From CALBZE01 sp036381255 (GTDB lineage: Bacteria > Gemmatimonadota > Gemmatimonadetes > Longimicrobiales > RSA9): a stretch of DNA of 33,441 nt. The notes beneath the pieces were generated by a model. It saw only the letters and a list, made by a program, of their open reading frames with translations, was not told the origin of the DNA and made no database searches. The stretch's first letter is position 1, and each line of letters opens with the position of its first letter. Made by a program: the position numbers and the translations under genes. Positions 13,703 through 21,707 of this stretch are shown here, piece after piece. Location of the stretch: NCBI GenBank assembly GCA_036381255.1, contig DASVDG010000009.1:1-33441 (forward strand), written 5' to 3'.

Positions 13703-15022
13703 ATGCAGCTTATGCGGTACGGCCGTGCCTGCGTGGTGGGTGCGGTGCTCGTGGCGGGAGCGTTCCTGACGGGGCGCGCCACGATGCGGGGGGAAGAGGA
13801 TCGAGAGGCCACGCCGGTCGAGGTGGTGCTGGCGGAGGCGGCGGCGGCGCCGGAAACGGCGAACGGCGGCCGGGGCGGCGAGTCGCAGGAATGGGACATC
13901 ACGCCGGCGAAGAACGAGCGGGTCGAGTATTGGATCGACTTCCTGAAGGGTCGGAACCGGGACCGGACGCACCTGTGGCTGGAGCGGCTGGGCCGGTACG
14001 GGCCGTACATCCGGTCGCAGCTGCGGGAGCGGGGGATGCCGGAGGATCTGGTGTACCTGGCGCTGATCGAGAGTGGGTTCAGCCCGGTGGCGCGCTCGCA
14101 CGCGGCGGCGGTGGGGATGTGGCAGTTTATCGCGGAGACGGGTCGGCGCTACGGGCTGCGGATCGACCGGTACGTGGATGAGCGGCGGGACCCGATCCGA
14201 GCGACGGAGGCGGCGCTGGACTACCTGGAGAAGCTCCACGATCAGTTCGGGAGCTGGTACCTGGCGGCGGCGGCGTACAACTCGGGGGAGGGCCGGGTGG
14301 AGCGGGTGCTGCGGCGGTATGCGGGAGGCCGGCGCGGAGACGACGCACTCTTCTGGCAGATCGACCAGCACCTGCCGCGCGAGACGCGGGACTACGTGCC
14401 GTTGATGCTGGCGGCGGCGCACATCGCGAAGGATCCGGAGGCGTACGGATTCGACGACCTGGAGTACCAGGAGCCGCTGAGGTTCGATTCGGTGCGGGTG
14501 CCGGCTTCGACGTCGCTGCATGTGGTGGCGCGGGCGGCGGGAGTGGACGAGGAGGAGGTCCGTGACCTGAACACGCACCTGGTGCGGGGCGTGACGCCGC
14601 CGGGCGCGGACTGGGTGGTGCGGGTACCCGAGGGCCGCCGCGAGGTCTTCGCGCGCAACTTCGACCGCGTCGTCGAGGAGGAGCGGCTCGCAAGGGTCGA
14701 GCACACGGTGCGGCGCGGCGAGACGCTGAGCCACATCGCGCGGCGGTACGGCACGTCGGTGAGCGCGTTGCGGGCCGCAAACGGCTGGATCAACCCGCGC
14801 CGCCTGCGTCCGGGGCAGCGGCTGGAGGTCCCGACGTCGGGTCGTGCGGTGACGATGTCCGCCGAGGCCGCGGACTGGCACGTGCACCGCGTTCGGCCCG
14901 GGGATTCTCTGTGGGAGATCTCGCGCCGCTACGGGGTGAGCGTGCGGCAGATCCAGGCGTGGAACGGCATGGGCCGGCGGAGCAGGATCGTCCCGGGTCA
15001 GGAGCTGCGGATCCGGATCTGA
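13703..15022 (+). CDS. MltD-like membrane-bound lytic murein transglycosylase with two LysM domains
   Basis: The product is 439 aa. An N-terminal signal/anchor (VVGAVLVAGAFLTG) is followed by a linker and the SLT (lysozyme-like) domain at about residues 75-235. Its catalytic Glu123 lies in VYLALIESGFSPVA. Other SLT marks are AAAVGMWQFIAETGRRYGL, the run ATEAALDYLEKLHDQFGSWYLAAAAYNSGEG, and RETRDYVPLMLAA, as in MltD. Two LysM peptidoglycan-binding modules end the protein: HTVRRGETLSHIARRYGTS (from about 335) and HRVRPGDSLWEISRRYGVS (from about 394). It cleaves glycan strands, forming 1,6-anhydro ends, in the periplasm. In-frame ATGs at 13703 and 13712 are both possible. It stands alone, downstream of the decayed LysM gene. 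Confidence 0.92.
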   Translation: MQLMRYGRACVVGAVLVAGAFLTGRATMRGEEDREATPVEVVLAEAAAAPETANGGRGGESQEWDITPAKNERVEYWIDFLKGRNRDRTHLWLERLGRYGPYIRSQLRERGMPEDLVYLALIESGFSPVARSHAAAVGMWQFIAETGRRYGLRIDRYVDERRDPIRATEAALDYLEKLHDQFGSWYLAAAAYNSGEGRVERVLRRYAGGRRGDDALFWQIDQHLPRETRDYVPLMLAAAHIAKDPEAYGFDDLEYQEPLRFDSVRVPASTSLHVVARAAGVDEEEVRDLNTHLVRGVTPPGADWVVRVPEGRREVFARNFDRVVEEERLARVEHTVRRGETLSHIARRYGTSVSALRAANGWINPRRLRPGQRLEVPTSGRAVTMSAEAADWHVHRVRPGDSLWEISRRYGVSVRQIQAWNGMGRRSRIVPGQELRIRI

Positions 15023-15088
15023 CCGGGCGCTGGCGCGGCTCCTGCGTTCGCGGCGGGTGGACGAGTCCGGTGGACGGCGGGAGCGATC

Positions 15089-15328
15089 ATGCACTGGGTG
15101 CGAGTCACGAATCCGCAGTACGAACAATCGCGGCGATACGCCGGCCGCGTGGGCGAAGTCGTCGGCTACTGGGGACCGGAGAACAGCGCCGACGGGAGGG
15201 AAGGCTATCTGGTCGAGTTCGGGGATGGCGAGATCGTCGGCGTCGCGGAGGACGAGGTCGAGGCCGTGAGCGAGCCCGATCCGACCGACGACGGCGCGGC
15301 GCGGGAACGGCGCGGCGGCGGGCAGTGA
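15089..15328 (+). CDS. Small hypothetical protein, possibly SH3-like
   Basis: The product is 79 aa. Residues 1-57 read as a short beta-rich fold (HWVRVTNPQYEQSRRYAGRV, GEVVGYWG, YLVEFGDGEIVGVAEDEVE), suggestive of a small SH3-like barrel. The acidic, Gly/Arg-rich tail looks disordered. No signal peptide is present. GGGAG six nt before the ATG supports translation. The stop codon lies in the loop of a strong convergent hairpin. The family is not recognised. Confidence 0.6.
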   Translation: MHWVRVTNPQYEQSRRYAGRVGEVVGYWGPENSADGREGYLVEFGDGEIVGVAEDEVEAVSEPDPTDDGAARERRGGGQ

Positions 15329-15343
15329 GCCCGCCGCCGCGCC
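15309..15343. terminator. Bidirectional terminator hairpin between convergent genes
   Basis: A perfect 15-bp stem (15309-15323 with 15329-15343) has the loop AGTGA, which contains the TGA stop of the rightward small gene. The leftward transglycosylase gene ends 7 nt further right. It is well placed to end both transcripts, although there is no T-run. Confidence 0.6.
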
Positions 15344-15349
15344 CGTGCA

Positions 15350-16222
15350 TCAATTCGCACCCAGAACCGCGCGGGCGTACCCGTTGGCCGGGTCGCCGCC
15401 GTTCCGGCGGATCCTGTCCACGGTGCCGGGCCCGCGGTTGTAGGCGAGGAGTGCCAGCCGCAGGTCTCCGTCGTACTTCTCGAGGAGTTGCCTGAGGTAG
15501 CGGAACCCGAGGCGCAGGTTGGTCTCCCGGTCGAACAGATCGCTGTACCCCAGGCTCGGGTCCAGCTCGAACGCCGTCTTGGGCATGAGCTGCGCCAGGC
15601 CGACGGCGCCCACGGGGCTGACCGCCCGATGGAAGAACCCGCTCTCGACCCGCACCAGGTTGAAGCCCAGCTCCGGATCGATCCCCTCCGCCAGCGCGAT
15701 GTCGTAGATCGCCGACGCAAGGTCCGCCGGGATCTCGAACTTGGCGGAGTAGTCCATCACGTTCCGGATCCGCGCCAGCTCCAGCCGGGCGAGCTCCAAC
15801 TCACCCTGGCGCGCCTTGAGCGCGACCTGCGTGCTCTCGAGCCGCTGGCGCACGATCACGTCCGCCAGCGGCGACCACGGCGCCGAGGCCACGTAGATCC
15901 CGAGCAGGAATGCAGTCGTTCCGAACAGCGCGGCCCACGCGGGCCGGCGCAGCGTGGCCCGCCACTCGCCGACCAGGCGGCGCAGAGGGCCGATGTTTTC
16001 CTGTTCCCACTGCAACAGGGCCGATGACATAACGGTCGCTCTCCTGTCTACGGCCGAATCCCATCCCGGCGGCACGCCGGGCGCGGGTTGCAACACGATT
16101 CGGTCGGCATAAGGCAACCGGCGTGCCAGCTCCGACGCGGTTTGTCGGATCTGTTTGATGCGCAAAGACTTGTCGTGGAGGCTGTTCCCACCCGCCACGT
16201 CACGGGCAGTGTGCTCAGCCAT
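15350..16222 (-). CDS. Membrane-anchored lytic transglycosylase (SLT domain)
   Basis: The product is 290 aa. The N-terminal 90 residues are cytosolic. One membrane helix follows at about residues 95-113 (AWAALFGTTAFLLGIYVAS), then a helical, charged stalk (residues 125-155), then an SLT domain from about 165. The catalytic Glu193 is in LVRVESGFFHRAVSPVGAVG, followed by LAQLMPKTAFELDPS, RETNLRLGFRYLRQLLEKY and LALLAYNRGPGTVDR, all standard for Slt/MltC-type enzymes. GGAGGTGA before the ATG at 16222 is the best ribosome site in the window and settles the start over upstream alternatives. It is the last gene of the surA-to-transglycosylase run, 4 nt after moaC. The cytosolic N-terminal extension is unusual for the family. 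Confidence 0.88.
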   Translation of the reverse strand: MAEHTARDVAGGNSLHDKSLRIKQIRQTASELARRLPYADRIVLQPAPGVPPGWDSAVDRRATVMSSALLQWEQENIGPLRRLVGEWRATLRRPAWAALFGTTAFLLGIYVASAPWSPLADVIVRQRLESTQVALKARQGELELARLELARIRNVMDYSAKFEIPADLASAIYDIALAEGIDPELGFNLVRVESGFFHRAVSPVGAVGLAQLMPKTAFELDPSLGYSDLFDRETNLRLGFRYLRQLLEKYDGDLRLALLAYNRGPGTVDRIRRNGGDPANGYARAVLGAN

Positions 16223-16226
16223 ATCG

Positions 16227-16745
16227 TCACCTCCGGTTTGTCCCCGCGGCGTCCCGGGCCGTGGCGTCCACGTCCCATTCGCCGCTGCGTCCACCGGCTT
16301 TGTGCAGCAGCCGGATCGACTCGAGGCGCATCCCCCGATCGAGCGCCTTGAGCATGTCGTAGACGGTGAGCAGAGCGACGCTCACCGCGGTCAACGCTTC
16401 CATCTCGACGCCCGTGCGTGCGACGACGCGGACGGTGGCGGTGGCCCGGACGCCCGGCAGCGCGTCATCGGGCTCCAGCCGCACATCAACGCTGGAGAGG
16501 GGGAGCGTATGACAAAGTGGGATCAGCTCGGCCGTCCGTTTGGCGGCCTGGATCCCGGCGATCTGGGCGACGAGCAGCGGGTCGCCCTTGGGTGTGCGCC
16601 CGTCGCGGAGTGCGGCGAGCGTCTCGGGGGTCATCACGAGGATGCCTTCGGCCGTGGCCGTGCGGGCGGATTCTGGCTTCCGCCCCACGTCGACCATCGT
16701 CGGCCGACCGGCCTCATCCAGATGGGTGAGTCTCCGGGCATCCAT
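16227..16745 (-). CDS. moaC: Cyclic pyranopterin monophosphate synthase
   Basis: The 172-aa product has the full length of MoaC, which with MoaA turns GTP into cyclic pyranopterin monophosphate, the first step of molybdenum cofactor synthesis. Diagnostic stretches are TMVDVGRKPESARTATAEG, KGDPLLVAQIAGIQAAKRTAELIPLCHTLPL, ARTGVEMEALTAVSVALLTVYDMLKALD and LLHKAGGRSG. The last carries the conserved Lys and Gly-Gly-x-Ser-Gly. No other moa or moe gene is in the window. It sits between holB (44 nt away) and the transglycosylase (4 nt away), so it is co-transcribed with unrelated functions. The start has only a weak GAG upstream. Confidence 0.96.
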   Translation of the reverse strand: MDARRLTHLDEAGRPTMVDVGRKPESARTATAEGILVMTPETLAALRDGRTPKGDPLLVAQIAGIQAAKRTAELIPLCHTLPLSSVDVRLEPDDALPGVRATATVRVVARTGVEMEALTAVSVALLTVYDMLKALDRGMRLESIRLLHKAGGRSGEWDVDATARDAAGTNRR

Positions 16746-16789
16746 CTCTACAATTTACCAGTCGGGGAGTCCGGGAGCCAGCGTTTCGA

Positions 16790-17941
16790 TCAGTGTGCGC
16801 CGGCGAGGGTGCGGTGCAGCGTGGCGAGGAGATGGGCCAAGATGAGTTGGGGATTGATGTTGCCGTGGGCGAGGGCGCGGGCTTCGTCGACGGCGCGGAT
16901 CGCGTCCGGGGCGGCGGCGCCGGCGGTGGGGAGGCGGCGGGCGAGGTCGCGGAGGAAGTCGAGGGCGTCGGTGTTGACGACGACGTCCTCGGCGTCGGCG
17001 GCGACGGCGGCGAGGTCGCGGAGCCAGAGGGCGAGGAAGTCGAGGGTGTCGACGAACGTGCCGCGTGCGCCGGCGGGCGGGAGCTGGTGGGCGGCGGCGA
17101 GGCGGCGGATCGGCGATCCGGCGGCCGCGGCGACGAGGGAGCGGGCCTTCTGGCGGATCTCCTCGAGCGGGCCCGGCTGGCCGTCGACGGGGAGGAACGC
17201 GAGGGCGCGGCCGATGGAGCCCTCGGCGAGCCGGGCGGCGGCGTGCGCAGCCTCGGCGTCGGCCTCCCGGTAGCGGATGAGGAAATCGGCGACCGCGTCG
17301 TGGGGGAGCGGGCGCAGGCGCACGGGGAGGAGGCGCGAGCGGATGGTGTCCAGCAGCGCGCCGGGATCGCTGGCCGTGAGGACGATGGTGGTGTCCGGCG
17401 GCGGCTCTTCGAGCACCTTGAGGAGCGCGTTGGCGGCCTCGGGGCTGGACTCCTGTGGGACGAGGGATTCGGCGCCGCCGACGAGGAACACCTTGTGGCG
17501 GCCCATCGCGGGCCGCTGCTGGGCGAGGCGTCGCAGCGTCTGGATCTGTGCGAGGAAGAGGCCGACGGGCTCGCCGGGCGCGGCGGTGCGGAGCGGGTCG
17601 GCGCGGCGGGCGTCGAGCTCGGCGGCGCGGGCGTCCTCGAGTGCGTCGGCGAGGCGGTCGGGGCCGCTCACGCCCTTGGGGCGCGGGAGCGGGAAGAACC
17701 AGTGGATGTCCGGGTGCTCGAGGCGGACGGCGAGCCGGCAGTCCTGGCACGCGTTGCACGGGCCGTCCTCGGCGGGGGTGCGGCAGAGCAGGAGCTGGGC
17801 GAGCCAGAGGCCGAGGCGCTGCTTGCCGACGCCTGCGGGTCCGTGAACGAGGAGCGAGCCGGGCAGCTCGCCGGAGCGGACGGCGTCGTAGAGCGCGGCG
17901 CGAGCGGCGTCGTGGCCGTGGAGCGGCGGCAGCGTGCTCAT
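16790..17941 (-). CDS. holB: DNA polymerase III subunit delta prime
   Basis: The product is 383 aa. An AAA+ clamp-loader domain starts with the P-loop GPAGVGKQRLG (residues about 34-44). A Cys cluster CRTPAEDGPCNACQDC follows, the zinc module of delta-prime/gamma subunits. Sensor elements lie in NALLKVLEEPPPDTTIVLTASDPGALLDTIRSR. The C-terminal helical region contains LPPAGARGTFVDTLDFLALWLRDL. It assembles with DnaX and HolA to load the beta clamp. The insertion FFPLPRPKG between the zinc module and the sensor region is common in several phyla. Its ATG overlaps the envC stop by 4 nt. Confidence 0.88.
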   Translation of the reverse strand: MSTLPPLHGHDAARAALYDAVRSGELPGSLLVHGPAGVGKQRLGLWLAQLLLCRTPAEDGPCNACQDCRLAVRLEHPDIHWFFPLPRPKGVSGPDRLADALEDARAAELDARRADPLRTAAPGEPVGLFLAQIQTLRRLAQQRPAMGRHKVFLVGGAESLVPQESSPEAANALLKVLEEPPPDTTIVLTASDPGALLDTIRSRLLPVRLRPLPHDAVADFLIRYREADAEAAHAAARLAEGSIGRALAFLPVDGQPGPLEEIRQKARSLVAAAAGSPIRRLAAAHQLPPAGARGTFVDTLDFLALWLRDLAAVAADAEDVVVNTDALDFLRDLARRLPTAGAAAPDAIRAVDEARALAHGNINPQLILAHLLATLHRTLAGAH

Positions 17942-19152
17942 CGGCCGGCCTTCCGTCGCAGCCAGTTGAGGGGGTCGACGGGCTCGGGCATGCCGCCGCT
18001 GCGCGTGGGTGCGCGGATCTGGAACTCGAGGTGCGGCCCCTCCGGGGTGCGCTCGCCGCCGACGGTACCCACGACCTGTCCGGCGGTCACGGTCTGCCCC
18101 TCCTGGACGGCGACGCGGCCGAGGTAGAGGTAGAGCGTGTAGTAGCCGCCGCCGTGGCTGATCATGACGCTGGGGCCGTACCCTTCGAAGGGGCCGGCCA
18201 TGACGACGGTGCCGGCCTCGACGGCGCGGACCTCGGTGCCCGGCTCGGCGCCGATTCCGATGCCGTTCCAGCGCAGCGTGACGCCGTTGGGCCGGCGTTC
18301 GGGGCCGAACCGGTAGATGAGTCGGCCGTCGACGGGCCAGTCGAGCGAGCCGAGGTCGCGGGCGGTGAGGGTGCCCGCGGTGGCGGCGCGGCCGGCGACG
18401 GCGCGGCGGCGTTCCTCCTCGATGCGGCGCCGTTCCAGCTCGGCGACGAGGCTGGTGAGGCGGGCCTCGTCGCGCTCGAGCTGTTCGAGGCGGCCCAGCG
18501 CGCGTCGCTCTCGCTGGCGGTACCCCGCGAGGGCGCGCTCCTGCTCCGTCTCGAGCGACTGGAGCCGCGCGAACTCGCTGAGCTTCTCCGCGCGCAGCCG
18601 CTGGAGCTCGGCGAGGTTGTCGGTCAGCTCGCGTTCGCGGGCGACGAGGTCGCGCTCGAGCTGCTCGACCTCGTCGACGAGGAGGCGGTCGTAGAGCGCG
18701 ATCAGGTGCAGGTACTTGTAGCGGCTGAGCAGGTCGCCGAAGCTCTCGGCGCTGAGCAGGACCTGCACGGTGTGCAGCGGCCCGCGCTTGTAGATCGAGC
18801 GCAGCCGGCGCGCCAGCACGACGCGGCGCTCGGTCAATCGGTCGCGGCTGCGGATGAGCTCGCGGGTGGTCTCCTCGACGCTGCGCGCGATGGCCGCGGA
18901 CTGGAACTCGATCTCGCGCAACACCGCCGCCGACGCGGCGATCTGACGCTCGATGTTGGCCAGTCGGCCGCTCACGTCGCTGACGCGAGCGCGGAGCGCC
19001 TCCATTTCCTGCTGGAGCTGCTTGCGCTCCTGGCGGATCTGTTCGAGCCGGAGCTGGCTCTCGCGGATCTCGCGGCGGAGCGACTCCTGGGCGGCCGCGG
19101 GCGCGGCGGCCAGGAGCAGCAGCCCGAGGCCGAGTGCGCCGGCGCGCGTCAT
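17938..19152 (-). CDS. envC: EnvC-like murein hydrolase activator with degenerate LytM domain
   Basis: The product is 404 aa. A signal peptide (residues 1-22, ending AAAQE) is followed by a long coiled coil (about 25-250, with a helical hairpin pattern) and a C-terminal LytM/M23 domain (about 270-400). Three of the metal and catalytic positions of active M23 enzymes are changed: the expected GID reads GIG (Gly299), the Y-x-H-L motif reads YLYL (Tyr343), and HLHFE reads HLEFQ (Glu376). His333 and His374 remain. Loss of the catalytic set is the hallmark of EnvC, which activates amidases rather than cutting peptidoglycan. It sits directly after ftsE-ftsX, whose products control EnvC in E. coli. 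The start overlaps the ftsX stop (ATGA). Confidence 0.9.
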   Translation of the reverse strand: MTRAGALGLGLLLLAAAPAAAQESLRREIRESQLRLEQIRQERKQLQQEMEALRARVSDVSGRLANIERQIAASAAVLREIEFQSAAIARSVEETTRELIRSRDRLTERRVVLARRLRSIYKRGPLHTVQVLLSAESFGDLLSRYKYLHLIALYDRLLVDEVEQLERDLVARERELTDNLAELQRLRAEKLSEFARLQSLETEQERALAGYRQRERRALGRLEQLERDEARLTSLVAELERRRIEEERRRAVAGRAATAGTLTARDLGSLDWPVDGRLIYRFGPERRPNGVTLRWNGIGIGAEPGTEVRAVEAGTVVMAGPFEGYGPSVMISHGGGYYTLYLYLGRVAVQEGQTVTAGQVVGTVGGERTPEGPHLEFQIRAPTRSGGMPEPVDPLNWLRRKAGR

Positions 19153-20006
19153 AGGTCGCGCAGGTGGCGGCGGACGGCCAGCCCGCTGGCGATCATGCCG
19201 AGGATGCCGCCGGCGGCGAGCCCGCCGGCGAGCCAGGTGTCCGGCACCCACTCGACCTGGAAGATCGAGGTGAAGATGACGCGGTAGGTCGCGAAGGTGA
19301 GGCCGAGCGCGAGCGCGGCGCCGAGCAAACCCGCGACGAGCCCCTCGAGGAGGAACGGCCGCCGGATGTAGCCGTTCGTGGCGCCGACCAGGCGCATGAT
19401 CGCGATCTCATCGCGGCGTGCGAAGATCGCGAGCCGGATCGCCGCGCCGATGATCACGATCGCGACCGACGCGAACGCGCCGCCCACGACGAGCGCCGCG
19501 GCGCCGGCGATGCGCCGCAGCAGGTAGACCTTGTCGACCCATTCGCGGCCGTACTGCACCTCCTCAATGAAGGGGTAGGCGCCGATGCGGGCCGCGATGT
19601 CGCCGACGACGTTGGGCGTGCGCTGACCGGGCTGGAGCCGGACCTCGATCGACGCGGGGAGCGGATTGACCTCCAGCTCGGCGAAGAGGGACCGGAATTC
19701 GGGGAGCTCCTGCTGCGCGATCTCGAGCGCCTGCTCGCGGGAGATGTAGAGCGCCTCGAGGACTTCGGGGTACGCCCGGATCTCGGAGAGCGCGAGCTGC
19801 ACCGCATCCGCGGGCGCATCGTCGCGGAGATACGCGACGACCTGGACCCGCGCCTCCACGGTGTCGAGGACGCGGCGTACGTTGTGCGCCGCGATCCCGA
19901 AGAGCCCCACGGCGAAGAGCGAGAGGCCGATCATGGCGATCGAGAGGAGCGTGAGCGACGGGGCGCGCCGGAACGCGGCGAACGCTTCGCGGACGGTGTG
20001 CGCCAT
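19149..20006 (-). CDS. ftsX: Cell division protein FtsX (ABC transporter-like permease)
   Basis: The product is 285 aa. TM1 lies at about residues 20-42, and a periplasmic domain of about 100 residues follows (VQVVAYLRDDAPADAVQLAL and EVLEALYISREQALEIAQQE). Three C-terminal helices include ALVVGGAFASVAIVIIGAAI and the cytosolic RRDEIAIMRLVGATNGYIRRPFLLEG, the FtsX/MacB-type coupling segment contacting FtsE. With FtsE it forms the septal complex that gates EnvC-dependent amidase activation. GGAGGG seven nt before the ATG at 20006 settles the start; only 2 nt separate it from ftsE. Upstream codons in the same frame are non-conserved. Confidence 0.94.
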   Translation of the reverse strand: MAHTVREAFAAFRRAPSLTLLSIAMIGLSLFAVGLFGIAAHNVRRVLDTVEARVQVVAYLRDDAPADAVQLALSEIRAYPEVLEALYISREQALEIAQQELPEFRSLFAELEVNPLPASIEVRLQPGQRTPNVVGDIAARIGAYPFIEEVQYGREWVDKVYLLRRIAGAAALVVGGAFASVAIVIIGAAIRLAIFARRDEIAIMRLVGATNGYIRRPFLLEGLVAGLLGAALALGLTFATYRVIFTSIFQVEWVPDTWLAGGLAAGGILGMIASGLAVRRHLRDL

Positions 20007-20008
20007 GC

Positions 20009-20683
20009 TCAGCCCTCCGCGCCCGAGTCGTAGACGAGCATGCCGTGATCCAGCTCCATGACGCGGCAATTCGGCATCGAGCGGACCAGGTCGAGGTCGT
20101 GCGTCGCCATCATGACGGCCGTGCCGGCGGCGTTGATGCTGCGGAACAGGTCGATGATGCCGCGGGTCGCCCGGTCGTCGAGGTTGCCCGTCGGCTCGTC
20201 GGCGAGGAGGAGCATCGGCTCGTGCGCCAGGGCGCGCGCGATCGCGACGCGCTGCTGCTCACCGCCCGACAGCTCGGAGGGGTAGGCTTCCGCCTTGCTC
20301 GCGAGGCCGACCTGCGCGAGCAGCTTCGAGACCCGCTGTCGGATCAACGACCGGCGCGCGCCGGTCACCTCGAGGGCGAAGGCGACGTTCTCCGCCGCCG
20401 TGCGGGTCGGCAGCAGTCGGAAGTCCTGGAAGATGAACCCGACCTTGCGGCGGAGGATCGAGATCTCGCGGGGGCGGATCTTGTGCGATGAGTACCCGCT
20501 CACCCGGACCTCGCCGTGGGTCGGCCGGTCCGCCATGTGGACGAGGCGCAGGATCGTGGACTTCCCCGCGCCGCTGTGCCCGGTGAGGAAGCAGAACTCC
20601 GCTTTCCGGAGCTGGAACGAGACATCGTTCAGCGCCAGCCCGGAACGGGGGTATTCCTTGGTGACGTGCTCGAACCGGATCAT
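20009..20683 (-). CDS. ftsE: Cell division ATP-binding protein FtsE
   Basis: This 224-aa ABC ATPase is of typical FtsE length. It has the P-loop GHSGAGKST at about residues 36-44, a Q-loop in VGFIFQDFRLLPTRTAAENVA, the signature LSGGEQQRVAIARAL near 140, Walker B LLLADEPTGNLD and an H-loop in MMATHDLDLV. The FtsE opening MIRFEHVTKEYPRSGLALNDVSF is also present. Its start overlaps the pdxA stop by 4 nt and lacks a separate ribosome site, so it is translationally coupled. It works on the inner face of the membrane with FtsX. Confidence 0.95.
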   Translation of the reverse strand: MIRFEHVTKEYPRSGLALNDVSFQLRKAEFCFLTGHSGAGKSTILRLVHMADRPTHGEVRVSGYSSHKIRPREISILRRKVGFIFQDFRLLPTRTAAENVAFALEVTGARRSLIRQRVSKLLAQVGLASKAEAYPSELSGGEQQRVAIARALAHEPMLLLADEPTGNLDDRATRGIIDLFRSINAAGTAVMMATHDLDLVRSMPNCRVMELDHGMLVYDSGAEG

Positions 20684-21687
20684 GCTTCGGAAGTTGGGGC
20701 CGCGGCCCCGTGTCGGGCAAGCCGGGCGGCCAGCGTCATCGCCTCGATCATGGATGCTGGGTCCGCGAGTCCACGCCCGGCGATGTCGAGCGCGGTGCCG
20801 TGGTCCGGCGAGGTGCGGATGAACGGCAGTCCGAGCGTGAGATTCACGCCGCTGCCGAAGGCGGCGGTCTTGAACGCGGCCATCCCCACGTCGTGGTACG
20901 GGGCGACGACGGCGTCGAACTCGCCGCGGACCGCGCGCACGAACACGGTGTCGGCCGGGACCGGCCCGACGGCATCGATCCCCGCGTCGCGGAGGGTATC
21001 GCGCGCGGGGGCGAGGAGCCGCGCCTCCTCGTCGCCGAAGAGGCCGCCGTCCGAGGCGTGGGGGTTGACCGCGCAGAGCGCGATGCGCGGGCGGTCGATC
21101 CGCCAGCCGCGCCGGAGCCCGTCCGCCGCGAGGCGCGCCTGCTCGACCAGGAGCGGGACCGAGAGCGCGTCCGGCACGGCCCGCAGCGCCAGGTGCGTGG
21201 TGGCGAGCACCACGCGGAGCGGCCCGCCGAGCGCCGTCTCCTCGGCGACCATCATCATCGCGACGGGTACCGGCCCGGCGCCGCGTCGCCGGCCGGCGAG
21301 CGCGGCGAGCATCTCCGTGTGCCCCGGGTAGCGGTACCCGGCCGCGTGCAGTGCGGCCTTGTCGATCGGCGCGGTGACCACCGCGTCGACCGCGCCCGCG
21401 AGGGCCATCTCCGCGGCGGCCTCGATCGCGCGGCCGGCGAGCGCGCCGGCGTCGGCGGGGTCGCCCGATCCGTCCCAGCGGCCGACGGCGTGGAACTCGA
21501 GGCCTTCGACGGCGTCGGCGACGGTGCCGTGGGGCCCCACGAAGACCAGCGCCGGCGGGGCCGGCAGCGAGCGGGCGTGGCGGGCCGCCGCGGCGGCGAC
21601 TTCCGGGCCGATGCCGCGCGGATCGCCGAGCGTCACCGCGAGACGGAGGCCGCGCCCGGTATCCCCGGCGGTCGGCGTTCCGGCCAC
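20680..21687 (-). CDS. pdxA: 4-hydroxythreonine-4-phosphate dehydrogenase
   Basis: The 335-aa product is full length for PdxA, which oxidises 4-phosphohydroxy-L-threonine in the DXP-dependent pathway to pyridoxal phosphate. Signature stretches are VTLGDPRGIGPEV, VTAPIDKAALHAAGYRYPGHTEML, CAVNPHASDGGLFGDEEARL, APYHDVGMAAFK and IRTSPDHGTALDIAGRG. The His residues in GHTE, YHDVG and DHGTA are the divalent-metal ligands. The GTG at 21687 is preceded by GGAGG. In many bacteria pdxA follows surA, as here, 20 nt apart. Start confidence is moderate because it is a GTG; the next in-frame ATG would remove the conserved N-terminus. Confidence 0.95.
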   Translation of the reverse strand: MAGTPTAGDTGRGLRLAVTLGDPRGIGPEVAAAAARHARSLPAPPALVFVGPHGTVADAVEGLEFHAVGRWDGSGDPADAGALAGRAIEAAAEMALAGAVDAVVTAPIDKAALHAAGYRYPGHTEMLAALAGRRRGAGPVPVAMMMVAEETALGGPLRVVLATTHLALRAVPDALSVPLLVEQARLAADGLRRGWRIDRPRIALCAVNPHASDGGLFGDEEARLLAPARDTLRDAGIDAVGPVPADTVFVRAVRGEFDAVVAPYHDVGMAAFKTAAFGSGVNLTLGLPFIRTSPDHGTALDIAGRGLADPASMIEAMTLAARLARHGAAAPTSEA

Positions 21688-21707
21688 GTGATCGCCTCCG
21701 GCGCCGG

